Source of the DNA: Desulfurococcus sp.
Lineage (GTDB): Archaea > Thermoproteota > Thermoprotei_A > Sulfolobales > Desulfurococcaceae
Assembly (NCBI GenBank): GCA_026626905.1
Contig: JAPNUX010000006.1
Span: 62,001 to 126,000 of the forward strand
DNA: 64,000 nt
Direction: 5' to 3'
Shown here: positions 8,751 through 17,583 of the stretch, one piece after another
Numbering within the stretch: the stretch's first letter is position 1
How the letters are laid out: each line of letters starts with the position of its first letter
Made by a program: the position numbers and the translations under genes
The notes under the pieces: model-generated
Seen by the model: only the letters and a program-made list of their open reading frames with translations
Told to the model about the DNA's origin: nothing
The model's database searches: none

Positions 8751-10098
8751 CTTCCACGAGCCTTGGGAGAACCAGTAGTATAGTTAATATGAGTGCTACA
8801 GCTACCAGGAGAGCTGCTAGTACCACTATTTTGTACTGTGTTCCTGTACCTCTACTACTCCATTCACCCATGGAAGGACTGCTCGGGGATTCAAAGGTAG
8901 ATGTGGGTGGCGGCGTGAACGTAGTGCTCGAAATAGGAGTACTCTCAGTTGTCTGTGTTTGAAGCGTCTGAGTGCTTGTCTCCACTAGACCCTTGTACCT
9001 CCTAGCAAGTTCTTCTACATACCCCTGGATGCTTGAGACGGCACTCTCGCTTCTCGCAACCAGGCTTAAATACTCGCTTTCATTTAAGACTGCGAGGACC
9101 TGCACCCCATCTATCTCCTTATGCAGGTTGACTAATTCCTCAACACTTGTCTCGTTGACAAGGGTTTCACGAGTGTAACCTTCAAACACGAAGGGGTATT
9201 CAAGTAGGGAGCCGGCTAGAAAATCGAGAGACAGCCATCCGAGGCTCGGGATGTAGGCAACTGTAAATGCGTGTGGACCGTTATAGAGGAACACGTAGGT
9301 CACATTCTCTATACTAGTGGTGAATACCCCGCTCTCATTAATGTCTGGTATGTAGACGTACCCGTAAGCGATTAAAGCCGGTATATGATAGTAGTTTAAT
9401 AGCTCAACGAGAACTCTCGATAGATCATCACAGTCCCCTTGTCCTGTCGAGATGACTTCATCTATTGACCGAGGTATTGATGAACCATTATAAGTGAAGT
9501 ACTCTCGGTATACGAAGTAGGCTGCATTAACAGCTAATCCTAGACTACTTGCCGAGGAAACCGGTATCCCATGGGTTTCATTAAACCATTTCTCGAAAGC
9601 TGGTACTACAACCTCAGCAATCTTACTGTACGGTTGTCTAACATACTTCTCCACGAGATCACTCGGCATGCTTGCATTCAGGCTCGGCGAGTACATAGGG
9701 TTTCTGAATGCTAACTTATAGTATTCTAGGAGACTACTACCATCCGGGTAGCAGACTGTTATCCTAGATGTGAAGAACCCGAAGAATCCTCGGCCTATAG
9801 AGGTATTAAAAGTGAACTGCTTAGAGGAGTCATTGAAGACGACATTATATGCTAGCAGGGCTTCCACTGTCTGCTGGAATCCTTCATCTAAGGTAATATT
9901 ACCTGGAGTCTCAAGGATCAAGGTATCATTTACTGTTGAATTATAGATGTCTATGGCGTTAAGGAAGTAGAGGGTTGCACACTTAGTGTGGAGAAGACTT
10001 TGAGCCTGCTGGATTGAGGTAGAAGGTGCTGTTGTATAGAGTGCTACCACTATGACTGCTACTGCTATAAGTGCTAGTGTATCATGGTATCTCAACAT
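8692..10098 (-). CDS. Transglutaminase-like exoprotein with membrane anchor
   Basis: 468 residues from ATG. An N-terminal hydrophobic segment (LALIAVAVIVVALYTTA) acts as a signal or anchor. The core at about residues 175-290 has the transglutaminase-like Cys-His-Asp order: Cys in GQGDCDDLSRVLVELL, His in NGPHAFTVAYIPSLGWLSLD, and a following Asp. A Thr/Ser/Pro-rich linker (TPISSTTFTPPPTSTF) leads to a C-terminal membrane helix. It is likely an extracellular cysteine peptidase or crosslinking enzyme; the true substrate is unknown. It overlaps the upstream methyltransferase gene by 17 bp, suggesting translational coupling. Confidence 0.82.
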   Translation of the reverse strand: MLRYHDTLALIAVAVIVVALYTTAPSTSIQQAQSLLHTKCATLYFLNAIDIYNSTVNDTLILETPGNITLDEGFQQTVEALLAYNVVFNDSSKQFTFNTSIGRGFFGFFTSRITVCYPDGSSLLEYYKLAFRNPMYSPSLNASMPSDLVEKYVRQPYSKIAEVVVPAFEKWFNETHGIPVSSASSLGLAVNAAYFVYREYFTYNGSSIPRSIDEVISTGQGDCDDLSRVLVELLNYYHIPALIAYGYVYIPDINESGVFTTSIENVTYVFLYNGPHAFTVAYIPSLGWLSLDFLAGSLLEYPFVFEGYTRETLVNETSVEELVNLHKEIDGVQVLAVLNESEYLSLVARSESAVSSIQGYVEELARRYKGLVETSTQTLQTQTTESTPISSTTFTPPPTSTFESPSSPSMGEWSSRGTGTQYKIVVLAALLVAVALILTILLVLPRLVEATSPFSFYSSLSQLQPQML

Positions 10099-10951
10099 CT
10101 ATTACCACCTGGTGTAAGCGTGGCCCCACATTCCTGATCTTCCGTAAGCCTGTAATCCTGTACTCTCCTACCTTAAGGTTTGTTAGCCTCTCCGCGAGTA
10201 TTTCTCTAGCTTTAACCCTGTAGTCCTCGCCTTTCAACGCTTTGACATGAAGGTATACGTGTATCCAGCCTCTCCCGTCTCTTAAAGCCCTTAATGCTTT
10301 ATCAAGGTATTCGAGAGCTAGCTCCGGAAACGGCATTAAAACCCTATCACTGGAGTTAGCGAGCTTTGACTCCACGACTACAGCTGCATCCCCGAGTATG
10401 GGTTCGACGATGTCCTCCACGTGGTTCAACCTTATGTTCTCCACCATGTAGTAGTAAGCATAGGGGTTTATATCAATACTGTATACTTTCCTCGGCTTAG
10501 CGTGCTTAGCAATTATTATGCTGAATAGCCCAGCTCCAGCGAACATGTTGAGAACTACTTCGCCGGGTTTCACGAGCCTGGCAATCCTAATATGCTCGTA
10601 GTTAAGACTAGGAGAAACGTAGACTTTATTTATATCTATCTTAAATGAACAGCCATGCTCCCTGTAGAGAGTCTCACTCCTAGGCTCCCCAGCGAGTAGC
10701 ACGTGGTCTCTAAGCCTGTACTCTCCTTTAACACCTGGAATAGCAGCCCAGACACTCTTAACGAAGTTGAAGTGTTTGAGTAGCTCTTCTCCAAGAGGCT
10801 TGAGAACCTCTGGGTCTAAGCCTAACGGCACTCTAATTAATGCTAAATCTCCAATGAACTCTACTCTTCTCCATACTTTCCTCGCAGCTTCCTCTCCAAG
10901 CACTTTCCTCGCGAGCTCTTTCACCAGGGAGCCTCTGGTCATAGACTGCAC
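10082..10951 (-). CDS. Trm5-family tRNA(G37) N1-methyltransferase (or close wyosine-pathway relative)
   Basis: 289 residues. GTG at 10951 is the longest start; ATG at 10942 is an alternative. The N-terminal domain (LALIRVPLGLDPEVLKPLGEELLKHF) and central block (GCSFKIDINKVYVSPSLNYEHIRIARLVKPGEVVLNMFAGAGLFSI) match the Trm5/Tyw2 family, with SAM motif I NMFAGAGLFSI, acidic end of strand 2 (VYSIDINPYAYYYMVENIRLN), and motif DRVLMPFPELALEYL. Typical Trm5 has NLP or NPP where this has MPFP, so the exact subclade (Trm5a/b/c) and product cannot be fixed from sequence alone. It modifies position 37 of tRNAs decoding by G37. Confidence 0.82.
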   Translation of the reverse strand: MQSMTRGSLVKELARKVLGEEAARKVWRRVEFIGDLALIRVPLGLDPEVLKPLGEELLKHFNFVKSVWAAIPGVKGEYRLRDHVLLAGEPRSETLYREHGCSFKIDINKVYVSPSLNYEHIRIARLVKPGEVVLNMFAGAGLFSIIIAKHAKPRKVYSIDINPYAYYYMVENIRLNHVEDIVEPILGDAAVVVESKLANSSDRVLMPFPELALEYLDKALRALRDGRGWIHVYLHVKALKGEDYRVKAREILAERLTNLKVGEYRITGLRKIRNVGPRLHQVVIDVEIP

Positions 10952-11040
10952 TTTAAGAGTTGTTTCTCCTGGTGACGAATAGCATTGTGTGTTGAAGGAT
11001 TAAAATATTGGAGTAGCAGGCAGGTTAGAATCATAAGCTT

Positions 11041-11691
11041 TTATGCTGATCGAGTTCTACCTGTATAGCTACAGATATCTCTGAGAACGCACTTACTGCA
11101 GAGGGGGTTTCGAGCCCTGCATACTCTTCTACCATGTGTTATAAGGTAGAGGTGTAAATCAAGGTAGTTGGATGGTGAAGTATTCTCCATCCAGAATCTC
11201 GATATATCCAGGTATCTTCTACTCGAGGTGAAGCCCAGCCTGTTGGTTATCCTGGCTATATGTGTGTCCACGGGGAAAACAGGCTTGCCGAAGAAGCGTA
11301 GGAGTACTACGTCGGCTGTCTTATAGCCGACTCCTGGGAGCTTCACTAGGAGTTCCCGCGCCTTCTCAACGCTGCCTTCACGTGTAATCCTGCTGGTTAA
11401 CTCCTCGCTGAAGCCAGGCTTGCTGAAGTATTCTGCGAGCTCTTTAAGCACTCTAGCCCTCCTCCTGTGCATTCCGGCAGGCTTCAAGGAATCCTCGACG
11501 ACCTCTAGGCTCGCTGAGAGGAGTGCTGAAGGTGTTATCTTACCTCCGAGAGCTTCCCTGAGCCTGATGAGCGCTTTCACAGCGTTCTTATCACTTGTGT
11601 TCTGGCTTAGAACTACTGCAACTAGTACTTCAAATAGACTGCTTGAATCAATATTCTCGTCTGAAACCACGAACTCCTCCTGTCTGAGCAA
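11041..11691 (-). CDS. nth: Endonuclease III-like DNA glycosylase/AP lyase
   Basis: At least 216 residues from TTG at 11691. Base-excision repair enzyme of the HhH-GPD superfamily. Visible: LSQNTSDKNAVKAL near the N terminus, the helix-hairpin-helix LPGVGYKTADVVLLRF with catalytic Lys, VDTHIARITNRLGF with the catalytic Asp, and the [4Fe-4S] loop C-x6-C-x2-C-x5-C (CRARNPLCSKCVLRDIC). The reading frame stays open upstream into the end of asnS (FNARIGDLVLERLRKAH), which looks like real coding sequence, so the true start may be a non-standard codon upstream, with GGGGGAGG near 11760 as a possible ribosome-binding site. Confidence 0.9.
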   Translation of the reverse strand: MLRQEEFVVSDENIDSSSLFEVLVAVVLSQNTSDKNAVKALIRLREALGGKITPSALLSASLEVVEDSLKPAGMHRRRARVLKELAEYFSKPGFSEELTSRITREGSVEKARELLVKLPGVGYKTADVVLLRFFGKPVFPVDTHIARITNRLGFTSSRRYLDISRFWMENTSPSNYLDLHLYLITHGRRVCRARNPLCSKCVLRDICSYTGRTRSA

Positions 11692-11746
11692 GTGGGCTTT
11701 CCGCAGTCTCTCGAGGACTAGGTCTCCAATCCTAGCATTAAACTCC

Positions 11747-13042
11747 CTAGGGATAAATCCTCCCCCTATACCTTGGGAACGGTAGTGTATCTCTTATATG
11801 CTCTAAGCCCATGATCCACATGGCTACTCTCTCTACCCCGAGACCGAAGCCGCTGTGCTGTACACTCCCGTATTTCCTCAGGTCGAGGTACCACTTGTAG
11901 TCGCTGGGGTTTAAACCCTGCTCAATTATCCTATTGTAGAGTCTATCGTAGTCGTCTTCTCTTTCCCCGCCTCCTATTATCTCCCCGTAGCCTTCAGGAG
12001 CTAGAAGATCGAATCCCAAGACGACGTTAGGATTCGATGGATCAAGCTTCATATAGAAGCTTTTAATTTGCTTCGGGAAGTGCGTGATGAAGAAGGGTTT
12101 ATCGAATTCTACCGAGAGGATCTTCTCTTCGTCTGCTCCCAGGTCGTCACCCCATTTTATTTGAACCCCTTTGCTTTGGAGGATCTCGATTGCTTCATCG
12201 TATTTTATCCTCGGGTATGGTGGCTCCATTGCAGGCTTAAGCTTCTCAATATCTCTGCCTAGGTCGGTGAGCTCGCTTCTTCTTTCCTCGACAACTCTCC
12301 TGACTATGTAGGCGACTAGCTCTTCGGCAACCTTCATCATATCCTCCATGCTATACCATGCTGCCTCCGGCTCGAGATGCCAGTACTCTGCGAGATGACG
12401 GCGTGTCCTAGATTTCTCGGCTCTAAAACTAGGGGTTAAACTCCAGACTTTTTCGAGCACGTAGATTAAGGCTTCAAGGTATAGCTGCGCGCTTTGACTG
12501 AGGTAGGCTGTTTGCTCGAAGTACTGGACTGGGAAGAGTGTTGCACCCCCCTCGCAGGCTGAGGCTGTTAGTATAGGCGGGTTAACCTCCCACCAGCCGT
12601 TGGATGTAAAGTATTCTCGCCCGGCTTGAATGATTGTATGCTTAACTTTAAAGATCTTCGCGAAGCGAGGGCTTCTAAGCCATAAGTGCCTGTTATCCAT
12701 CAAGTATTCGAGTCCCTCGCCGCCTTTAATCGGGAAGTCCCTGCTGGAGCCGATGATCCTAAAGGAGTCAGCTTCTATCTCGTAGCCTCCTGGAGCACGC
12801 GGCTCCTTCTCGAGGATTCCGCATGCTGAGACACTAGCCTCTAAGCCTATGTTCTTTAACTCTCTGACGAGTTCTTCGCCGAGCTTCGAGGAGTCTACAA
12901 CCACCTGGATTACTCCAGTAGAGTCTCTAACTCTAACGAAGGCTTTCCCACCCACCACGCTCCTCCTGTATATCCAGCCTCTCACGCAGACGCGCTCACC
13001 AACCCTGCTGTCATTCATTATGCCAGCTATACTCTCAGTCAT
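11747..13042 (-). CDS. asnS: Asparaginyl-tRNA synthetase
   Basis: 431 residues from ATG. N-terminal OB-fold anticodon domain (VCVRGWIYRRSVVGGKAFVRVRD), then the class IIb core. ASACEGGATLFPVQYFEQTAYLSQSAQLYLE and the tRNA/AMP site HLAEYWHLEPEAAW favour asparagine over aspartate, since AspRS carries a different TE-Q loop. Motif 3 is GFGLGVERVAMWIMGLEHIRDTLPFPR. Its presence means Asn-tRNA is made directly. The end overlaps the extended reading frame of nth. Confidence 0.9.
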   Translation of the reverse strand: MTESIAGIMNDSRVGERVCVRGWIYRRSVVGGKAFVRVRDSTGVIQVVVDSSKLGEELVRELKNIGLEASVSACGILEKEPRAPGGYEIEADSFRIIGSSRDFPIKGGEGLEYLMDNRHLWLRSPRFAKIFKVKHTIIQAGREYFTSNGWWEVNPPILTASACEGGATLFPVQYFEQTAYLSQSAQLYLEALIYVLEKVWSLTPSFRAEKSRTRRHLAEYWHLEPEAAWYSMEDMMKVAEELVAYIVRRVVEERRSELTDLGRDIEKLKPAMEPPYPRIKYDEAIEILQSKGVQIKWGDDLGADEEKILSVEFDKPFFITHFPKQIKSFYMKLDPSNPNVVLGFDLLAPEGYGEIIGGGEREDDYDRLYNRIIEQGLNPSDYKWYLDLRKYGSVQHSGFGLGVERVAMWIMGLEHIRDTLPFPRYRGRIYP

Positions 13043-13078
13043 TCCTGTCTCACCAGTGCTCTATTAAGTCACCATTCT

Positions 13079-13687
13079 TCACGGAGAGTTATTAATTAAG
13101 ATGGCTGGAAGCCCCCGAGCCATCACGTATGCATCTTCTCCATCAAGATAGTATCCTTTCTCAATCTTCACTTTCCTGTAGCCTAGTTTCTCGTAGAGAG
13201 ATATTGCCGGCGTATTGGAAACTCTTACCTCGAGATAAGTTTCACTACACTTATAGTGGTAGTACATTGAGTGCATTGCATGAGCCATTAAAGCATAGCC
13301 GAGACCCCGTCCTCTATGCTCGCTTAGAACTGCTATACTGACTACATGGCCGCTTCTCGCTAGAAGTCTACGCGTAAAGCCAGGCTTCCACTCAATCCTA
13401 GTCATCACGTACCCCACGATCTCGCCGCTTGGAGATTCAGCAACATAGAATGCTTTACTGTAATTCTCGTAGAGGTCCATGAAGAAGCTGCGAGGATAGT
13501 GTTCAGGTAGCGACACCATGTTGATCTCTATGATTCTATCAATATCGTTTTCAACCGCGTTTCTAACTTTATAGCCTGGTGCTTCTCTCCGCAGTTTCTC
13601 AAGAGCTGTATTTAGCAGTGTATCAACGTGATATGCATGATCTTCTTTACTCATAGCTGAATCCCTGAAGTCACCCTTGAAATTCAA
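13079..13687 (-). CDS. Ard1/RimI-type protein N-alpha-acetyltransferase
   Basis: 202 residues from TTG at 13687. A GNAT enzyme that acetylates protein N termini from acetyl-CoA. SIAVLSEHRGRGLGYALMAHAM carries the acetyl-CoA loop, and ETYLEVRVSNTPAISLYEKLGYRKVKIEKGYYLDGEDAYVM closely follows the Sulfolobus Ard1 pattern as I remember it. The TTG lies 25-26 bp from a shared TATA element, which supports a leaderless mRNA; ATG at 13654 (MSKEDHAYHV) is the alternative. Divergent from coaBC. Confidence 0.88.
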   Translation of the reverse strand: MNFKGDFRDSAMSKEDHAYHVDTLLNTALEKLRREAPGYKVRNAVENDIDRIIEINMVSLPEHYPRSFFMDLYENYSKAFYVAESPSGEIVGYVMTRIEWKPGFTRRLLARSGHVVSIAVLSEHRGRGLGYALMAHAMHSMYYHYKCSETYLEVRVSNTPAISLYEKLGYRKVKIEKGYYLDGEDAYVMARGLPAILINNSP

Positions 13688-13707
13688 TCTGCAAATTATA
13701 GCAAGAT

Positions 13708-13717
13708 TATATATTAA
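13708..13717. promoter_or_regulatory. Shared TATA element for divergent leaderless ard1 and coaBC
   Basis: The 10-mer TTATATATTA sits in the middle of the 51-bp gap. Its centre is about 26 bp from GTG 13739 on the plus strand and about 26 bp from TTG 13687 on the minus strand. That is the normal archaeal TATA-to-start distance, so one AT-rich element seems to serve both directions with transcripts starting at or next to the start codons. Confidence 0.6.
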
Positions 13718-13738
13718 GTTACTCGGGGTATAAACGAT

Positions 13739-14968
13739 GTGGGATTCTCCATGGTAGAGGAGCTGCGAAGATATGCTTACCAGCCGCTACAGGGTAGGAG
13801 GATAGTCTTAGGGTTGACTGCAAGCTCCTCCATATATAAGTCCATTGATCTAGCGCGGAGACTAATACGAATGGGGGGAAGAATTAGAGCTGTAATGACT
13901 AAGAGCTCACTTAGACTAATAGGTGTTGACTTAGTTCACTGGGCGATCGGCGAGAAACCCCTCTACGAGATGAGCGGGGAGACAGAGCACATAGATCTAG
14001 CGCACTGGGGTGATGCAGTAGTTATAGCACCAGCCACTCTTAACACTATGAGTAAAATAGCCTATGGAGTACTCGACGAGCTCTTAACGCTCACAGTAGT
14101 GACAATGATGGGCTCCGGCAAGAAGACTATCTTCGTGCCAGCAATGAATATACGCTTAATGAACTCACCGCAGTATAAGCGCGCGCTTGAAATACTAGAG
14201 GAGTATGGTGCAATAGTAATACCTCCAATGATAGAGGAGGATAAAGCCAAGTTCCCCCCGGTAGACGACCTATCCCACTGCGTGGAGGCTGTAGTTAATA
14301 GAGGAGTAGACTTAAAGGGGAGAAGAATACTTGTTACAGCCGGCCCGACAAGAGAGTACTTGGATCCCGTGAGAGTCTTAACAAACCCTAGTAGTGGATT
14401 AATGGGGGTGATAGTAGCTAGAGAGCTAGCGTGCAGGGGTGCTAGAGTAGACTTAGTCCACGGGCCCCTAGCTGTCAACCCACCCTACATGGTTAACAGG
14501 ATTCCAGTTGAAACAACAGAAGATATGGCTAGAGTAGTTAGAGAGCTTACATCTAGTAGCAGGTATGATGCAGCAGTCTTTGCAGCTGCTCCAGCAGACT
14601 ATAAGCCGGCAGTGAAATCACCTGTTAAGGTATCAACCAGGGAGAACCCCGTCCTAGAGTTGAGATTAGAGGAGACACCTAAAGTCATAAAGCATGTAGC
14701 CAGTAAGCCTAGGGTGACAGTGGTTTTCGCAGCTGAGACTAGTGGAGGAGAGGATCTCATCGAGAAAACTCTGCTTAAAGCAAGAGACTACAATGCTGAT
14801 CTAGCAGTAGGCAATAATATTCTATCTGAGGGAGCAGGCTTCGGCAAGGAGCTACTAGACGTGGTTATTGCAAGCAAGGAGAAAGTAGTAGAGAAAGGCT
14901 ACAGGTTTAAGCCTGAAGTAGCCAGGCTCATAGGCGACTTCATCGCTGAGAGGCTTCGCGAGCAATAA
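13739..14968 (+). CDS. coaBC: Bifunctional phosphopantothenoylcysteine decarboxylase / phosphopantothenate-cysteine ligase (CoaBC)
   Basis: 409 residues. GTG 13739 fits a leaderless start from the shared TATA element; ATG 13751 is the alternative. The CoaC half (1-185) is an HFCD flavoprotein: GLTASSSIYKSIDLARRL, the active-site HWG (LAHWGDAVVIAPATLNTMSKIAYG), and PAMNIRLMNSPQYKR with the substrate PXMNXXMW-like loop. The CoaB half begins at LKGRRILVTAGPTREYLDPVRVLTNPSSGLMG and has FAAAPADYKP and the ATP/CTP contact AETSGGEDLIEKTLLKARDYNADLAVGNNI. It makes 4'-phosphopantetheine from 4'-phosphopantothenate and cysteine. The last 29 bp overlap the convergent gene. Confidence 0.95.
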   Translation: MGFSMVEELRRYAYQPLQGRRIVLGLTASSSIYKSIDLARRLIRMGGRIRAVMTKSSLRLIGVDLVHWAIGEKPLYEMSGETEHIDLAHWGDAVVIAPATLNTMSKIAYGVLDELLTLTVVTMMGSGKKTIFVPAMNIRLMNSPQYKRALEILEEYGAIVIPPMIEEDKAKFPPVDDLSHCVEAVVNRGVDLKGRRILVTAGPTREYLDPVRVLTNPSSGLMGVIVARELACRGARVDLVHGPLAVNPPYMVNRIPVETTEDMARVVRELTSSSRYDAAVFAAAPADYKPAVKSPVKVSTRENPVLELRLEETPKVIKHVASKPRVTVVFAAETSGGEDLIEKTLLKARDYNADLAVGNNILSEGAGFGKELLDVVIASKEKVVEKGYRFKPEVARLIGDFIAERLREQ

Positions 14969-15890
14969 TCTCGTTGAAGACCTCGAGAGGAGATCCGTAG
15001 ACTTCAAGCATCCTGCCATTATAGTTTCTCTGAGCATTCTCCAGGAATCGGAGCAAGTTATTTTTCACTGGGTAATCCATAGGTATATCCAGGGGTGCAG
15101 GCTCGTAGAAATCCACGCCTCTTAATACACTGGTAGCAAAATACCATAGAGTTTTACCTATTTTCCTTCCCTTAACAGGCGTGAGCGATACACCACTACT
15201 CGAGAAGTTCGTGTGGAGAACGTATATAGAGGATACTCTTACACCTCTGCGAAGGAGACTAGATCTCTCAGTGCTTCCAGCATCAACAACTTCATAGCCA
15301 TGCCTAGTGGTTTCGTGTGATAGTAGTTCAACCCCGTAGAGTCTTCTGACTACAGGATCGAATACCAGCGTAGAGGAACCCGACCTCACTAGTAAACCCT
15401 TCTCATCAACATCTACGATAGTGTTCTCGGTTGACAATACTGTGAAGCCTTTTGAGAATGCTATGCTTGATATCGTGCTTTTACCTGTATGAGGATAGCC
15501 TAGTAGGAGAACAGCTTCACCAGTACTAGGCAGGTATATGCTTACAGAGTCTGTTAATAGGACTTGCCCCTTAATGATGAGTCTTCGTGCAAGCGCTTGA
15601 AGAACAAAGAAAACAGGAGATTCATTAGTATATGGTTCAGCAGGCCCTCCTTCAATGATATACCTATCCGGCTGGTGAAGGAGTTCACGGCTATACCATG
15701 CAGCCAGCACGTTAAAGCCTCTTCCATCAATCCACATTACTTCTACATCAATGCTATTACAGCTATCATCTAACTCTGGGTCTGGTAGATACCGGCGGGA
15801 GAAGAGAGTTGTTAGCGAGCGGGTAACAGCGTGGACGCTGGGACCGTTGAACTCGAAGCCTACAAGCCCGGTTAACAGGCAGGTCTTCAA
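14940..15890 (-). CDS. HPr-kinase-like P-loop ATPase, unknown function
   Basis: 316 residues from TTG. The centre has an HprK-like nucleotide site: LLLGYPHTGKSTISSIAFSKGFTVLSTENTIVDVDEKG, where Walker A is followed by a strand-helix and a strand ending in an acidic cluster. Bacterial HPr kinase features beyond this are missing and there is no PTS in the window. The upstream half (IDVEVMWIDGRGFNVLAAWYSRELLHQPDRYIIEGG) is not recognised. It lies downstream of pantoate kinase and PPS on the same strand, separated from PPS by 75 bp. Role in CoA metabolism is possible but only by position. Confidence 0.65.
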   Translation of the reverse strand: MKTCLLTGLVGFEFNGPSVHAVTRSLTTLFSRRYLPDPELDDSCNSIDVEVMWIDGRGFNVLAAWYSRELLHQPDRYIIEGGPAEPYTNESPVFFVLQALARRLIIKGQVLLTDSVSIYLPSTGEAVLLLGYPHTGKSTISSIAFSKGFTVLSTENTIVDVDEKGLLVRSGSSTLVFDPVVRRLYGVELLSHETTRHGYEVVDAGSTERSSLLRRGVRVSSIYVLHTNFSSSGVSLTPVKGRKIGKTLWYFATSVLRGVDFYEPAPLDIPMDYPVKNNLLRFLENAQRNYNGRMLEVYGSPLEVFNEIIAREASQR

Positions 15891-15965
15891 GACTGTTCCC
15901 AGAAGATTATATCATGGTGAAATGAAATTAAAACTAGAGTTGAACTCATGCTATAGGGTTACAGT

Positions 15966-16751
15966 TTATGGTGTAAGTGTTAGAGTTGATGTTGAGAGTT
16001 CTCTAAGCCTCTCTAGAATGACTTTCAAGGCTTCCTGGAGCACTTTATTGTTATCGTAGTTTCCAGTAATACTTTTCAGCTCGTCTCTATTCATGCTTTT
16101 AAGTCTTCTGACCTCTCTAACTAGTAGCGGCATAGCTCTCACTACGTTATCCACTATAGTCACTGAGGCTGCACGCGCTGTCCTGGAAAGCGGGTTTAAG
16201 TCTACTGCTATAACCGTTTTCCCCATTCTTCTTAAAGCCTCTGTTCTATCCCCATCCTCTAATGGGACTAAAACTACATCTGCTATAAGTATTCCACGAG
16301 GGCTTACACGCCTCCTCTCGCTGAAGAGCTCTGGTATAGTTGCTGATGCATCACTACCAACTCCTAGTACCTCTCTAGCTCCGTGCTCTATAAGGTATTG
16401 TGCTATAGCTTCCTCTCTCTCCCTCGTCCTGTAGAAGAGATTTACCTCGATTTTAGCACATGTCTCCTCGGCTAGCTCTACTATCTCTCGTGGTGTTAAA
16501 GCCGCTGTGTTACCATTAACTGAGATCACTGGGTGCTTAGCTAGGAGCAGGAAGGCTGCAGCAGCTTCTACCGCCTTTAAAGCGAATCCATGAGTTCTCT
16601 CGCCTAGAAGGTAGTCGAAGCATTCGCCTCTACCATGAGCGATTAAGCCTTCAGGGGCGACAATCCCCTTCCTGAAGCCTTCAACCAGTCTTTCCCTTAT
16701 AAGCAGGCTTTCCCTTCTCGGGTGATTCTGAGGTATTATCAACTGTAACAC
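15966..16751 (-). CDS. 4-phosphopantoate--beta-alanine ligase (phosphopantothenate synthetase)
   Basis: 261 residues from GTG. Archaeal enzyme that joins 4-phosphopantoate to beta-alanine, replacing bacterial PanC/CoaA order. The N-terminal [46 protein letters not shown] block is characteristic, as are [19 protein letters not shown], the [25 protein letters not shown] block and GNYDNNKVL near the C terminus. Because the conserved IPQNHPR begins only six residues in, the 71-bp overlap with the upstream pantoate kinase gene is probably real; TTG at 16742 is a slightly shorter alternative. Confidence 0.93.
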   Translation of the reverse strand: MLQLIIPQNHPRRESLLIRERLVEGFRKGIVAPEGLIAHGRGECFDYLLGERTHGFALKAVEAAAAFLLLAKHPVISVNGNTAALTPREIVELAEETCAKIEVNLFYRTREREEAIAQYLIEHGAREVLGVGSDASATIPELFSERRRVSPRGILIADVVLVPLEDGDRTEALRRMGKTVIAVDLNPLSRTARAASVTIVDNVVRAMPLLVREVRRLKSMNRDELKSITGNYDNNKVLQEALKVILERLRELSTSTLTLTP

Positions 16752-17568
16752 CTCTATCAGATATCGTTGACTTGAAAACCTTTAAGCCTCTCTCCTCGAG
16801 TAGCTCTACTACGTTGCTGGCACTCTCTCTTTCAACCCACACGATTAACGCGGCCTTTTTAAGATAGTATGAGATCACGCCTCTTGCTTTTTTCAGCAAG
16901 TCATCTACAGGCTTATAGTCGAATATCCTTCTCGTAAAGACTTGAGAGTAGTGGAAGAAGTCGGCGAGATCCTCTGTCTCCACTACTCTCCTGAAGAACG
17001 TATAGGCTTCTTCGTATAAACCACTACTAATCCTAGAGAGCATCCTCCCGGTAGGCTCACTCCAGGGGAGTTCAGCTACTACTAGCAGCGGCTTCTCGTG
17101 GAGCAGGACTCTATGAGCTAACCCTATGCCTGGAGCCCCAGGCTTCAAGCGTAGAGCGAATCCACCAGTGTACTCTGAGAGAACATCTCCAAGCCCTGTA
17201 GAGTATTCTACTTCAACAACGTGTGCTTCCTGGAGAGCTTTTAGCGAGGGAAGTCTTCTCGCATGAAATGCTGCTAAAGCATGAGCTATAAGCAGGCTGG
17301 CTGACACCCCGAAGCCCTTGCCTAAGCCAACAGGGGATTGAGCTCTCACCAGGATGCTTAAACCACTATCCCTGCATATTCTCCCGGACTGCTCCTCCAG
17401 AACCCTCATGTTATTCAAGTATATTCCGCACTCTCCAATCTCAGCGTAAGCTTCCACGTATAAATCTAGGTTTAACCCGGCACCATAGCTTCCCGTCTCA
17501 ACGAGATCACGTGACTTAAAGGGTATCCATAACCCTGAAACATGAAGGGGTACAAGTATCTTCTTCAA
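16681..17568 (-). CDS. Pantoate kinase (GHMP family)
   Basis: 295 residues from TTG with GGTGGT just upstream. It phosphorylates pantoate, the archaeal step before PPS. GHMP hallmarks: N-terminal [11 protein letters not shown], the ATP loop [24 protein letters not shown], the second motif [25 protein letters not shown], and a C-terminal domain ending in [34 protein letters not shown]. It sits between apgM and PPS, overlapping PPS by 71 bp, which supports the pathway assignment. Confidence 0.92.
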   Translation of the reverse strand: MKKILVPLHVSGLWIPFKSRDLVETGSYGAGLNLDLYVEAYAEIGECGIYLNNMRVLEEQSGRICRDSGLSILVRAQSPVGLGKGFGVSASLLIAHALAAFHARRLPSLKALQEAHVVEVEYSTGLGDVLSEYTGGFALRLKPGAPGIGLAHRVLLHEKPLLVVAELPWSEPTGRMLSRISSGLYEEAYTFFRRVVETEDLADFFHYSQVFTRRIFDYKPVDDLLKKARGVISYYLKKAALIVWVERESASNVVELLEERGLKVFKSTISDRGVTVDNTSESPEKGKPAYKGKTG

Positions 17569-17583
17569 GAAACCACCGGGCTG

